Assembly (NCBI GenBank): GCA_947591115.1
Contig: CANQCX010000043.1
Location: forward strand, 1 to 11,371
Direction of reading: 5' to 3'
DNA from: an uncultured Lachnospiraceae bacterium
Lineage (GTDB): Bacteria; Bacillota; Clostridia; Lachnospirales; Lachnospiraceae
DNA length: 11,371 nucleotides
Shown: positions 1-6,664 of the stretch, one piece after another
Numbering within the stretch: position 1 is the stretch's first letter
Layout of the letters: each line of letters opens with the position of its first letter
Notes under the pieces: model-generated
What the model was told of the DNA's origin: nothing
The model's database searches: none
Seen by the model: only the letters and a program-made list of their open reading frames with translations
Made by a program: the position numbers and the translations under genes

Positions 1-1417
1 TTTTGATCTCCGCATTTGCCAGTATTTTATCGATGCTTGCCTTTTCGACGTTTAAGATTTTTCCCCTTATCGGCATGATCGCCTGATACATCCGGTCCCG
101 CGCCATTTTTGCGGAGCCTCCGGCGGAATCGCCCTCTACGATGAAAATTTCGCATTTGGAAGCGTCGCGGCTCTCACAGTTTGCCAGCTTTCCGTTGGAG
201 TCAAACGAAAATTTCTGTTTGGTCAGCAGGTTCGTTTTGGCTTTTTCCTCGGTCTTACGGATTTTCGCCGCTTTTTCCGCACAGGAAATGACGGTCTTTA
301 AGGTGTCTAAGTTTTTGTCAAAAAACAACTGAATCTCATCGCCCGTAATCTTGGAGGTCACGCGGGCGGCATCCTGATTGTCCAGCTTGGTCTTTGTCTG
401 TCCCTCAAAACGCGGATCCGGATGCTTCAAGGAAAGCACCGCGGTCATTCCGTTCCGGACATCCGCACCGGTAAAATTCATGTCTTTTTCTTTTAAAATT
501 CCAAGCTCTCTGGCATAGGAATTGATGACCGTCGTAAAAACGGTCTTAAAGCCTGTAATATGCGTTCCGCCCTCCGAGTTATAAATATTATTGCAGAATC
601 CCAGAATGTTTTCATGAAATTCGCCGGTATACTGAATCGCCGCTTCTACCGTAATTCCTTCGCTTTCCCCTTTGAAATAGATGATATCGTGCAGCACATC
701 CAGATTCCGGTTCAAATCCCTGACAAATCCGATGATCCCGTCCGGTTCATGGTATTCTATGTGCTCCGTTTCCTCCCCGCGCTTATCCTCATAGATGATC
801 GTCAGTTCCGGATTCAGATACGCCGTCTCATGCATACGGCTTTTTACCTCGTCCTCTTTAAAACGCGTCTTTTCAAAAATTTCCGGATCCGGCAGAAAAT
901 TAATCTTCGTTCCGGTCGCTTTTGTCTTCCCGACCTTCGGAAGCAGTCCGTTTTCCAGTTCTACGACCGGATTTCCGCGCTCGTAACGATCGTGGTGGAT
1001 ATACCCCTCGCGGCTGATCTCCACGTCCATATAGACCGACAGTGCGTTTACCACAGAAGAACCTACGCCATGCAGTCCCCCGCTGGTCTTGTATGCGGAA
1101 TCGTCGAACTTTCCTCCGGCGTGAAGGGTAGAAAAGACCACGCGCGCCGCCGATACGCCCTTCGCGTGCATCCCGACCGGAATCCCCCGTCCGTTATCGC
1201 GGACGGTACAGGAGCCGTCTTTTTCCAGCGTAACATATATCGTATCGCACTCTCCTGCCAGATGCTCGTCTACGGCATTGTCCACGATCTCATAGATCAA
1301 ATGATTGAGGCCCTTGCGCGACACGCTTCCGATATACATGCCGGGGCGTTTCCGCACCGCCTCCAATCCTTCTAAAACGGATATGCTGTTTTCATCATAT
1401 GCTGCCTTTTTCGTCAA
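1..1417 (-). CDS. Type IIA DNA topoisomerase subunit B (DNA gyrase / topoisomerase IV, GyrB/ParE family), 3' end cut by window edge
   Basis: ATPase and TOPRIM subunit of a type IIA topoisomerase, which with an A subunit (GyrA or ParC) changes DNA supercoiling or decatenates chromosomes. The 472 residues visible, of about 640 expected, contain a GHKL ATPase: EIVDNAVDE with Mg-binding N47, RDNGRGIPV, and the ATP lid GGLHGVGSSVVNALS. The transducer domain follows, then the start of TOPRIM with CEIFIVEGDSAGGSA (catalytic E428) and PIRGKILNVEKA. The N-terminus SVLEGLEAVRKRPGMYIG is standard. The start is TTG, with AAGGAG 10 nt upstream inside the last codons of the preceding regulator gene; the next in-frame ATG would cut into the ATPase fold. 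GyrB and ParE are hard to separate from this part. Absence of dnaA/recF/gyrA neighbours and the GGKFDDSAYKTSGG stretch lean towards a second, ParE-like copy, while ILNVEKA is gyrase-like. The A subunit may lie beyond the left edge. Confidence 0.95.
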   Translation of the reverse strand, partial: MTKKAAYDENSISVLEGLEAVRKRPGMYIGSVSRKGLNHLIYEIVDNAVDEHLAGECDTIYVTLEKDGSCTVRDNGRGIPVGMHAKGVSAARVVFSTLHAGGKFDDSAYKTSGGLHGVGSSVVNALSVYMDVEISREGYIHHDRYERGNPVVELENGLLPKVGKTKATGTKINFLPDPEIFEKTRFKEDEVKSRMHETAYLNPELTIIYEDKRGEETEHIEYHEPDGIIGFVRDLNRNLDVLHDIIYFKGESEGITVEAAIQYTGEFHENILGFCNNIYNSEGGTHITGFKTVFTTVINSYARELGILKEKDMNFTGADVRNGMTAVLSLKHPDPRFEGQTKTKLDNQDAARVTSKITGDEIQLFFDKNLDTLKTVISCAEKAAKIRKTEEKAKTNLLTKQKFSFDSNGKLANCESRDASKCEIFIVEGDSAGGSAKMARDRMYQAIMPIRGKILNVEKASIDKILANAEIK

Positions 1418-1420
1418 AAT

Positions 1421-2506
1421 TTACACACTCCTTTTCATATGTGCCAATACCATTACCGCAATCCGGAAGATCATCGCTTCTTCAAAAACACGTATATCCA
1501 ATCCGATCGCTTTTTGAATCCGTTCCAGACGGTACACCAGAGTATTTCTGTGTACATATAATTGTCTTGCGGTCTCCGAAATATTCAGATTGTTTTCAAA
1601 AAATTTATTGATGGTAGACATGGCTTCTTCATCTTCCAAAATTTCCGGCACTTCATCCCCGAATACTTCATGCAGAAACATCTCGCATAAATTGTTCGGA
1701 AGCTGGTAGATCAGTCTGCCGATCCCCAGCCGGTCATAAGATACCGTATCGCGTTCCTCATAAAAGATCCGCCCGACCTCCAGCGCCATTTTCGCTTCCT
1801 GATAGGAACGCGCCAGATCCGGCAGCTGGGTAACCGCCGTACCGTATCCGACTTTTACTTTTACCATTGCCTCCATATGCAGGTTATCAACCAAAAGAGA
1901 GGCAAATTTCTGCAGTTCTTCTCCCCGCTGTTCCTCGCGTACGGAGGATATATCTTTGATCAGCACTACGCTGTGTTCGTCTAAAGTAGTAACAAAATCT
2001 CCCGATCTCATATTGGAAAGGTTTTTGACCAGCTCCATGACCAGATCGTTGTTCTTTTTTCCGGTGTCAATGACAAACACCACCCGATCTTTCTGTTCGA
2101 TATGGAACTTTTTTGCTTTCCCGTATATATCAACCTTTAGCATATTGCCCAAAAGGATATTCTGCACAAAATTATTCCGGTCAAACTGTTCCGCGTAGCT
2201 CAGTACCAGATTGCGGATCTGACAAACCGCCATCTGTCCGATGACAAGCGAATTTTCATCGGTCGTATGCAGCAGCAAAAGGTACTTCGGTTCATCCTCC
2301 ACCAGCACCTTGTAAAACTGATATCCGCGGAAGGTCTGCTTGTCCGCCATGGATTCCGAAAATTCCAGCGCCATACGCTCAATTTCCGGTTCCGGTTTCG
2401 CGGTATAAGCGATCAGTTTGCCGTTGATATGAAACAACGCCGCATCCAGCTTGGTAATCTCTTTGATCTCGTCAATTGCGTTCTGTAATTTCTGATTGGA
2501 TAACAT
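1421..2506 (-). CDS. PucR/CdaR-family helix-turn-helix transcriptional regulator
   Basis: Predicted DNA-binding regulator of 361 residues. The C-terminal part (about residues 300-355) matches the PucR-type HTH: NISETARQLYVHRNTLVYRL followed by ERIQKAIGLDIRVFEEAM and a hydrophobic helix. This is the hallmark of CdaR/PucR activators of sugar-acid, purine or amino-acid catabolism. The middle (about 130-260) resembles the GGDEF-like sensory fold of that family, and the N-terminus (about 1-125) looks like a small ligand-sensing domain. No membrane segment is seen. The ATG start has GGGAG 8 nt upstream. The gene sits 94 nt after the sugar-ABC ATPase gene, with an intrinsic terminator between them, and 3 nt before the topoisomerase gene, with which it is probably co-transcribed. 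Its target and effector cannot be read from sequence; the adjacent ATPase gene is one candidate target by proximity only. Confidence 0.85.
   Translation of the reverse strand: MLSNQKLQNAIDEIKEITKLDAALFHINGKLIAYTAKPEPEIERMALEFSESMADKQTFRGYQFYKVLVEDEPKYLLLLHTTDENSLVIGQMAVCQIRNLVLSYAEQFDRNNFVQNILLGNMLKVDIYGKAKKFHIEQKDRVVFVIDTGKKNNDLVMELVKNLSNMRSGDFVTTLDEHSVVLIKDISSVREEQRGEELQKFASLLVDNLHMEAMVKVKVGYGTAVTQLPDLARSYQEAKMALEVGRIFYEERDTVSYDRLGIGRLIYQLPNNLCEMFLHEVFGDEVPEILEDEEAMSTINKFFENNLNISETARQLYVHRNTLVYRLERIQKAIGLDIRVFEEAMIFRIAVMVLAHMKRSV
1428..1433 (-). promoter_or_regulatory. Ribosome binding site for the TTG-started topoisomerase gene
   Basis: Minus-strand AAGGAG lies 10 nt before the TTG at 1417 and inside the penultimate codons (Lys-Arg-Ser) of the regulator gene. 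It supports the TTG start and suggests translational coupling of the two genes. Confidence 0.65.
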
Positions 2507-2537
2507 AACGATTTCTCCCGGTTCTTTTCCGTCTGAT

Positions 2538-2567
2538 AAAAAACCGGGTGTAAATAATCACACCCGG
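2538..2567 (-). terminator. Intrinsic terminator after the sugar-ABC ATPase gene
   Basis: On the minus strand an 8-bp GC-rich stem (CCGGGTGT / ACACCCGG, arms 2567-2560 and 2551-2544) with an 8-nt loop is followed directly by six T. It lies 33 nt after the ATPase stop codon and only 31 nt before the regulator start codon. Confidence 0.85.
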
Positions 2568-2582
2568 CTTCATAATTTACAA
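2554..2582 (-). promoter_or_regulatory. Possible sigma-A promoter for the regulator and topoisomerase genes, overlapping the terminator hairpin
   Basis: Minus-strand TTGTAA (2582-2577) and GATTAT (2559-2554) are spaced by 17 bp, four of six matches each. The -10 would sit in the loop of the terminator, so a transcript starting near 2547 would carry only the 3' arm of the stem. Some such promoter is plausible, because the terminator leaves no room for another one before the regulator start codon. Match quality is modest. Confidence 0.3.
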
Positions 2583-2600
2583 CTATTTAATTTTATCGGA

Positions 2601-3713
2601 CTAGTTGGTAATTGTCAATTCAGTTTCTTTATCAAATACATGAATCTTGGACGGATCCAGTGCAAGTTTGATATGATCGCCGTAACGCGCCGGAGTATCG
2701 GAATCTACTCTAGCCGTCATATTTGCGCCAGCTACCGTATAGTACAGGAGTACCTCTGCTCCTAATAACTCATATCCGGTTACGTCAGACTCGATGGTGC
2801 TGTCAGCAAACTTGGAAAGTGCTTCCGGCGTATCCAGAATATCTTCCGGACGGATACCGAAGATAACGGTCTTTCCTGCATAGCCGCCGTCGATCAGCTT
2901 CTTTGCCTTTGCATCCGGCAGAGTTACTGCAAATTCGCCAAATTTCAAGGTAACCTTGGAGCCTTCTACAACACACTGCGCCTCTACGAAGTTCATCTGT
3001 GGAGATCCGATAAAGCCTGCTACGAATAAGTTGTTCGGCTCATTGTACAGCTTCTGCGGAGAATCTACCTGCATGATAACGCCGTCCTTTAATACGACGA
3101 TACGGGTACCCAGCGTCATAGCCTCTGTCTGGTCATGCGTTACATAGATGATGGTTGCGCCCAGACGGTTGTGAAGAGAAGCGATCTCAGCTCTCATCTG
3201 TACACGAAGCTTTGCATCCAGATTGGATAACGGCTCATCCATCAGGAATACCTTCGGGTTACGAACGATCGCACGTCCCATAGCAACACGCTGTCTCTGT
3301 CCGCCGGACAAAGCCTTCGGCTTACGGTCTAACAATTTGGTAAGGTCAAGGATTCTTGCTGCCTCCTCTACCTTTGCCTTAATCTGATCCTTCGGAACTT
3401 TTCTTAATTTCAGTCCGAACGCCATATTGTCAAATACGGTCATATGCGGATACAATGCATAGTTCTGGAATACCATTGCAATATCCCTGTCCTTCGGCTC
3501 AACGTCGTTCATACGCTTGCCGTCGATGATCAGATCGCCGGAAGAGATGTCTTCCAGACCTGCAATCATACGAAGAGTTGTAGACTTACCGCATCCGGAC
3601 GGTCCTACGAAGATGATAAATTCCTTATCCTCGACTTCCAGACTGAAGTCCTTTACCGCTTCAAAGCCGTTCGGATACTTCTTGCAAATGTTCTTCAAAG
3701 ATAAACTTGCCAT
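2601..3713 (-). CDS. msmX: Carbohydrate ABC importer ATP-binding protein, MsmX/UgpC/MalK family
   Basis: Cytoplasmic ATPase of 370 residues that powers CUT1-type ABC importers for oligosaccharides or glycerol-phosphate. Nucleotide-binding domain: Walker A GPSGCGKST (37-45), Q-loop Q83 in VFQNYALYPH, signature LSGGQ (135-139), Walker B VFLMDE (155-160), D-loop SNLD and switch H193. The rest (about 240-365) is the TOBE-type regulatory domain of MalK/UgpC proteins, containing FGIRPEDI and a typical ending with DPSKIHVFD. The ATG start is preceded by GAGGAGGT with 9-nt spacing. No permease or binding-protein genes adjoin it. In Firmicutes such stand-alone copies (MsmX in Bacillus subtilis, MsmK in streptococci) serve several importers, which is the likely role here. 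UgpC is the usual automatic name. Family identity is certain; the substrates are not. Confidence 0.95.
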   Translation of the reverse strand: MASLSLKNICKKYPNGFEAVKDFSLEVEDKEFIIFVGPSGCGKSTTLRMIAGLEDISSGDLIIDGKRMNDVEPKDRDIAMVFQNYALYPHMTVFDNMAFGLKLRKVPKDQIKAKVEEAARILDLTKLLDRKPKALSGGQRQRVAMGRAIVRNPKVFLMDEPLSNLDAKLRVQMRAEIASLHNRLGATIIYVTHDQTEAMTLGTRIVVLKDGVIMQVDSPQKLYNEPNNLFVAGFIGSPQMNFVEAQCVVEGSKVTLKFGEFAVTLPDAKAKKLIDGGYAGKTVIFGIRPEDILDTPEALSKFADSTIESDVTGYELLGAEVLLYYTVAGANMTARVDSDTPARYGDHIKLALDPSKIHVFDKETELTITN

Positions 3714-3831
3714 TGAAAAAATACCTCCTCAATAAATTCTTGATTATTTTCCGGTCACGCGCCGTATGCTCCAACGCCAAACCGTTTATCACGTTATATT
3801 TATCATACCGAACTTGTTTCCCGAAAACCAC

Positions 3832-3875
3832 TGTCAAAACGACAAATATTTTATATGGAACCTGTCATTTTGACG
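3832..3875. promoter_or_regulatory. Two similar 13-bp dyads, candidate operator of the sugar-ABC ATPase gene
   Basis: Plus-strand TGTCAAAACGACA (3832-3844) and TGTCATTTTGACG (3863-3875) are each imperfect palindromes with half-site TGTCA. The first matches the reverse complement of the second at 11 of 13 positions. Their centres are 31 bp apart, about three helical turns, so they face the same side of the helix. One covers the predicted -35 and the other the predicted transcription start. The regulator is unknown. Confidence 0.4.
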
Positions 3876-3876
3876 A
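3848..3876 (-). promoter_or_regulatory. Candidate sigma-A promoter of the sugar-ABC ATPase gene
   Basis: Minus-strand TCGTCA (3876-3871, four of six) and TAAAAT (3853-3848, five of six) are separated by 17 bp. They predict a start near 3841 and a leader of about 128 nt. A TTGACA at 3837-3832 was not used because the nearest good -10 (TATGAT, 3807-3802) is 24 bp away. Confidence 0.4.
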
Positions 3877-3887
3877 ATCCGGTTTTG

Positions 3888-4529
3888 TTACAGCTTGGAA
3901 TATCCAAACCCGTTGACCATTGCTTCAATCGCATGGCCTTTTTTACAGAACGGGCAGTTGTGCACCGGATAAGCCTCATATCCCGGCACGTCCTCGCCGT
4001 CAAACAGCGCTTCAATGGCTACGCCGTCCACTTCAGTGATCGTACTGAAGATCGAGGCTACGCACTCGATGATGCCGCCGTAATAACGGATGCACTCCAG
4101 ACTTCTGCGGATGGTTTCGCCTGTGGTGGTGGTGGCAAGCAGGAGAATGACATGTTTTCCCGCAATGGCTCCTTTGTTATTGTCACGAAACAGCATCTGG
4201 TTGTTGTTGTTGATTTCCGGCGAGATCACATACATCGTTTCATGCCGGTTGGTGGTAAGCATTCCCGCCTGTTCCAGTTCCTGACTTAAAAAGGCGCCGA
4301 TTACCTCCGTTCCGTCCATACAGACGATCGTATCCAGAAAGCCATGTTTCGGCACTTTGGAATACAGCACCTTCGCCGCGGCCTTCGCTTCTCCCGCCCT
4401 TGTCTTTAGTGTCGTTACATCAACATAGTAATTGATGTGGGAATGGCTGGTTGCAAAATGCCCCGGAATTACATGCATCGCAAGCAGATTGCTTTCCCTC
4501 GAGTAAAACTTTACCATCCGTTCTTCCAT
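3888..4529 (-). CDS. Orotate phosphoribosyltransferase-like protein (type I PRTase fold)
   Basis: A 213-residue protein resembling type I phosphoribosyltransferases, commonly labelled orotate phosphoribosyltransferase in Lachnospiraceae. The central strand-loop-helix VILLLATTTTGETIRRSLE (127-145) sits where the PRPP-binding loop belongs, followed by a glycine-rich turn and a further beta strand. An upstream strand-helix DTIVCMDGTEVIGAFLSQEL fits the fold. The acidic pair normally found at the start of the loop (VDD-type) is replaced by Leu-Ala, so catalysis of the standard reaction is doubtful. Near the C-terminus HNCPFCKKG holds a Cys pair (C192, C195) that could be a half zinc site. The ATG at 4529 was chosen because GGGGG lies 7 nt upstream; a TTG six bases earlier would abut that site. 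The gene follows dut by 22 nt, at the end of the operon. The OPRT name is family resemblance, not proven function. Confidence 0.75.
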   Translation of the reverse strand: MEERMVKFYSRESNLLAMHVIPGHFATSHSHINYYVDVTTLKTRAGEAKAAAKVLYSKVPKHGFLDTIVCMDGTEVIGAFLSQELEQAGMLTTNRHETMYVISPEINNNNQMLFRDNNKGAIAGKHVILLLATTTTGETIRRSLECIRYYGGIIECVASIFSTITEVDGVAIEALFDGEDVPGYEAYPVHNCPFCKKGHAIEAMVNGFGYSKL

Positions 4530-4536
4530 TTTCAAA

Positions 4537-4541
4537 CCCCC
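4537..4541 (-). promoter_or_regulatory. Ribosome binding site setting the PRTase-like start at 4529
   Basis: Minus-strand AAGGGGG lies 7 nt before the ATG at 4529 and only 1 nt before the in-frame TTG at 4535. It therefore favours the ATG. Confidence 0.65.
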
Positions 4542-4551
4542 TTGTCATATT

Positions 4552-4986
4552 TTAATTTCTGCCTGTGCTTCCAAAGCCTCCGCGGTCGGAATTCTCCAGA
4601 CAGGTTACTTCTTCAAACCGGATTTTCGGCTGGTTCTCCATAATCCGAAACTGTGCGATCCGGTCGTTTGCATGGACGGTCACGTCCCTTGTCGCATAGA
4701 CCGGCATCCTCCACATATCGTTATCGCCGCAGTAAGTATTGTCTACAATGCCGATACTGTTCGTCTGGAGCAGTCCCCATGTTTTAAAGGTGGAACTGCG
4801 CGGCGCAAGATGCGCTTCATATCCCTCCGGCAGCTCCATCGCGACGCCCAGCGGAATCAGCGCAGATTCGCCAGCCTTCAGCGTCACGTCCTCCGACGCT
4901 CTCAGATCGATCCAATCGGATTTCCCCTCGATGTAATCCAGACGCTCGATCGTATCGCTAAAATATTTAATTCGTATTGTTTTCAT
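4552..4986 (-). CDS. dut: dUTP diphosphatase (dUTPase), trimeric all-beta family
   Basis: Hydrolyses dUTP to dUMP and pyrophosphate, keeping uracil out of DNA and supplying dUMP for thymidylate synthesis. All five motifs of the homotrimeric family are present in 144 residues: motif 1 WIDLRA (catalytic-region D27), motif 2 APRSST (61-66), motif 3 GIVDNTYCGD (D82, Y85), motif 4 DRIAQF (108-113) and motif 5 RGGFGSTG (135-142) at the C-terminus. Two departures stand out. Motif 1 has Trp-Ile where Ala-Gly is usual, and motif 3 continues as GDNDMW, a variant I associate with clostridial dUTPases. The start at 4986 is 2 nt after the gpsA stop, and its GGGAG lies in the last gpsA codons. An upstream ATG at 4998 overlaps that site and was rejected. 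A related dCTP deaminase is less likely given motif 3. Confidence 0.9.
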   Translation of the reverse strand: MKTIRIKYFSDTIERLDYIEGKSDWIDLRASEDVTLKAGESALIPLGVAMELPEGYEAHLAPRSSTFKTWGLLQTNSIGIVDNTYCGDNDMWRMPVYATRDVTVHANDRIAQFRIMENQPKIRFEEVTCLENSDRGGFGSTGRN

Positions 4987-4988
4987 AT

Positions 4989-6014
4989 TTACTCCCATTC
5001 CAATGCCTGATCTTCGACGCGCCGGTCGCGCAGCATCAGCTCCGATACCGCTTCCTTTGCCGCCTTGTTTTCAAACAGCACTTCATTGACGATTTCAATG
5101 ATCGGCATCTGAACCCCGTATTTTTTCGCCAGCGCAAGCGCGGCCTTTGCAGAATAAATGCCCTCTACCACCATCTTTACTTCTTTTGTGGCTTCTTCCA
5201 TCGTATAACCCTGCCCCATCAGCATTCCTGCTTTCCGGTTGCGGCTGTGCTTGCTTTCGCAGGTTACGATCAGATCGCCGATGCCGGTCAGACCGCCTAA
5301 CGTTTCCCGCCTTGCACCCATGCACTCCGCCAGACGCCCGATCTCCGCGATCCCTCGCGTGATCAGCGCAGCTTTGGTATTGTCGCCGTAACCCAGACCG
5401 TCCGCCATTCCCGCCGCAAGCGCAATGACGTTTTTCAAAGAACCGCCCAGCTCCATTCCCAGCACATCCGGACTGGTATAGACGCGGAACACTTCATTCA
5501 TAAAAATATCCTGCACCCGCTCCGCCGTCGCACGTGTTTTTGCGCCCGCAACCACAGTCGTCGGAAGCTTGGCGCCGACTTCTTCCGCATGGGACGGTCC
5601 GCACATTACCGCCACATCGGCATTCGGAATCTCCTCCTCTACAACCTCGGATATGGTTTTTAAAGAGTCCTCCTCAATTCCTTTTGCCACGCAGACGATC
5701 AACTGCCCGTCCTTTACATATCCCGCCATGCTTTTCGCCGTACTTCTGGTAAAAATGGACGGCACCGCCAGAACAAGCACATCGCAGCCGCAGACCGTTT
5801 CTTTCAGATCCGTCGTATACTCGATTGAGTCCGGAAGCCGGACTCCCGGCAGCTTTTCCACATGCTCATGCTTTTCTTTGAGCATGGCAATCTCCTCCTC
5901 TGCGATCGACCAGAGGAGAACCGGATGCCTGTTGTCCGCCAGCACTACGGAAAGAGCGGTTCCCCAGCTTCCCGCTCCGATTACACCGATTTTTTCTCTA
6001 TTCACTCTATTCAC
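4989..6014 (-). CDS. gpsA: NAD(P)H-dependent glycerol-3-phosphate dehydrogenase
   Basis: Reduces dihydroxyacetone phosphate to sn-glycerol-3-phosphate, the backbone for phospholipids, in the cytoplasm. The 341-residue length is normal. The N-terminal Rossmann fold starts with IGVIGAGSWGTALS (9-22). AKGIE (110-114) and CGPSHAEEV (138-146) form the active-site side. The C-terminal helical domain carries ELGGSLKNVIALAAGM with the catalytic-type lysine K194, then GYGDNTKAALITRG and GIGDLIVTC. The start is GTG at 6014, whose last bases overlap the plsY stop (GTGA overlap of 4 nt). A second in-frame GTG at 6005 arises from a 9-bp tandem repeat and cannot be excluded. There is no strong Shine-Dalgarno before either, so coupling to plsY is likely. 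Its product is the direct substrate of PlsY, encoded just upstream. Confidence 0.96.
   Translation of the reverse strand: MNRVNREKIGVIGAGSWGTALSVVLADNRHPVLLWSIAEEEIAMLKEKHEHVEKLPGVRLPDSIEYTTDLKETVCGCDVLVLAVPSIFTRSTAKSMAGYVKDGQLIVCVAKGIEEDSLKTISEVVEEEIPNADVAVMCGPSHAEEVGAKLPTTVVAGAKTRATAERVQDIFMNEVFRVYTSPDVLGMELGGSLKNVIALAAGMADGLGYGDNTKAALITRGIAEIGRLAECMGARRETLGGLTGIGDLIVTCESKHSRNRKAGMLMGQGYTMEEATKEVKMVVEGIYSAKAALALAKKYGVQMPIIEIVNEVLFENKAAKEAVSELMLRDRRVEDQALEWE
4992..4996 (-). promoter_or_regulatory. Ribosome binding site of dut inside the end of gpsA
   Basis: Minus-strand GGGAG lies 5 nt before the ATG at 4986, within the last Trp-Glu codons of gpsA. Ribosomes finishing gpsA would reach the dut start directly. 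Confidence 0.6.
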
Positions 6015-6661
6015 TTCTCTTTCTTTCCGAATTTATTTTCCGTTCCGTTCATCAAACGCTTGATGTTCTCTTTATGGCGGTAAATTCCCATAACCGTAAA
6101 ACATGCCGCCAGAATATCAAATTCCAGAATATGTTCCGGCAAAACGCCGATCAATCCAAAATAGTTAAACAAAACGATCTGGATCAAAAATACGCATACC
6201 ATAACAATGGACGCAAAAGAAACGTAGCGCGTTACCGCTACCAGAAAAACAAAGATCAAAAGACAGGCAGGAACGGCGAGCGGACAGACTGCCAGAATCA
6301 TTCCAGCAGTACAGGCAATTCCCTTTCCGCCTTTAAAACTCATATAGAAGGGGAAATTATGCCCCAGCACCGCGCCAAAGCCTGCATACAGTTCAATTAA
6401 TTTAACGGCGTCCCCACAGCTTTTATGAAACAGCAGCCATACGACCAGAACTGCAAATACCGCCTTTAAGCTGTCCCCGAGAAACGTGATCAGGCCCGCT
6501 TTCCAGCCTAACGTCCGCAGGGTATTTGTCGTGCCCGAATTTCCGCTTCCATGATCGCGGATGTCGATGCCTTTGCTTTTTCCATAGAAATAACCGGTCT
6601 GGAAACATCCGATCAGATAACCGATCGCAAGCGCCGCTATGCGCATCCCTATCAACGCCAT
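6011..6661 (-). CDS. plsY: Acyl-phosphate:glycerol-3-phosphate 1-O-acyltransferase PlsY
   Basis: Integral membrane enzyme that transfers an acyl group from acyl-phosphate to glycerol-3-phosphate, giving lysophosphatidic acid, the first step of phospholipid synthesis in Firmicutes. The 216 residues hold several hydrophobic segments (about 5-25, 55-80, 115-145, 150-175, 180-195). The three conserved motifs on the loops are present: GSGNSGTTNTLR (38-49), GHNFPFYMSFKGGKG (100-114, glycerol-3-phosphate site) and the C-terminal HKENIKRLMNGTE (196-208). The ATG start follows the der stop by 3 nt, and its AGGA is inside the last der codons. The stop overlaps the gpsA start. The adjacent gpsA product supplies the substrate. 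The acyl-phosphate donor enzyme PlsX is not in the window. Confidence 0.96.
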   Translation of the reverse strand: MALIGMRIAALAIGYLIGCFQTGYFYGKSKGIDIRDHGSGNSGTTNTLRTLGWKAGLITFLGDSLKAVFAVLVVWLLFHKSCGDAVKLIELYAGFGAVLGHNFPFYMSFKGGKGIACTAGMILAVCPLAVPACLLIFVFLVAVTRYVSFASIVMVCVFLIQIVLFNYFGLIGVLPEHILEFDILAACFTVMGIYRHKENIKRLMNGTENKFGKKEK

Positions 6662-6664
6662 CTA

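Noticed and set aside
560..1375. Long plus-strand open frame of 271 codons
   Set aside because: It is antisense to the ATPase and transducer domains of the topoisomerase gene, has no ribosome binding site, and its translation has no recognisable domain.
3802..3837. TTGACA and TATGAT before the sugar-ABC ATPase gene on the minus strand
   Set aside because: Both hexamers are good but lie 24 bp apart, too far for one sigma-A promoter. The TTGACA is part of a dyad.
3714..3887. Possible intrinsic terminator or catabolite-response element between the PRTase-like gene and the ATPase gene
   Set aside because: The dyads have stems of only five bases and no following T-run, and no sequence fits the CcpA site consensus convincingly.
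4987..4998. Upstream ATG for dut at 4998
   Set aside because: It overlaps the ribosome binding site used by the ATG at 4986 and has none of its own.
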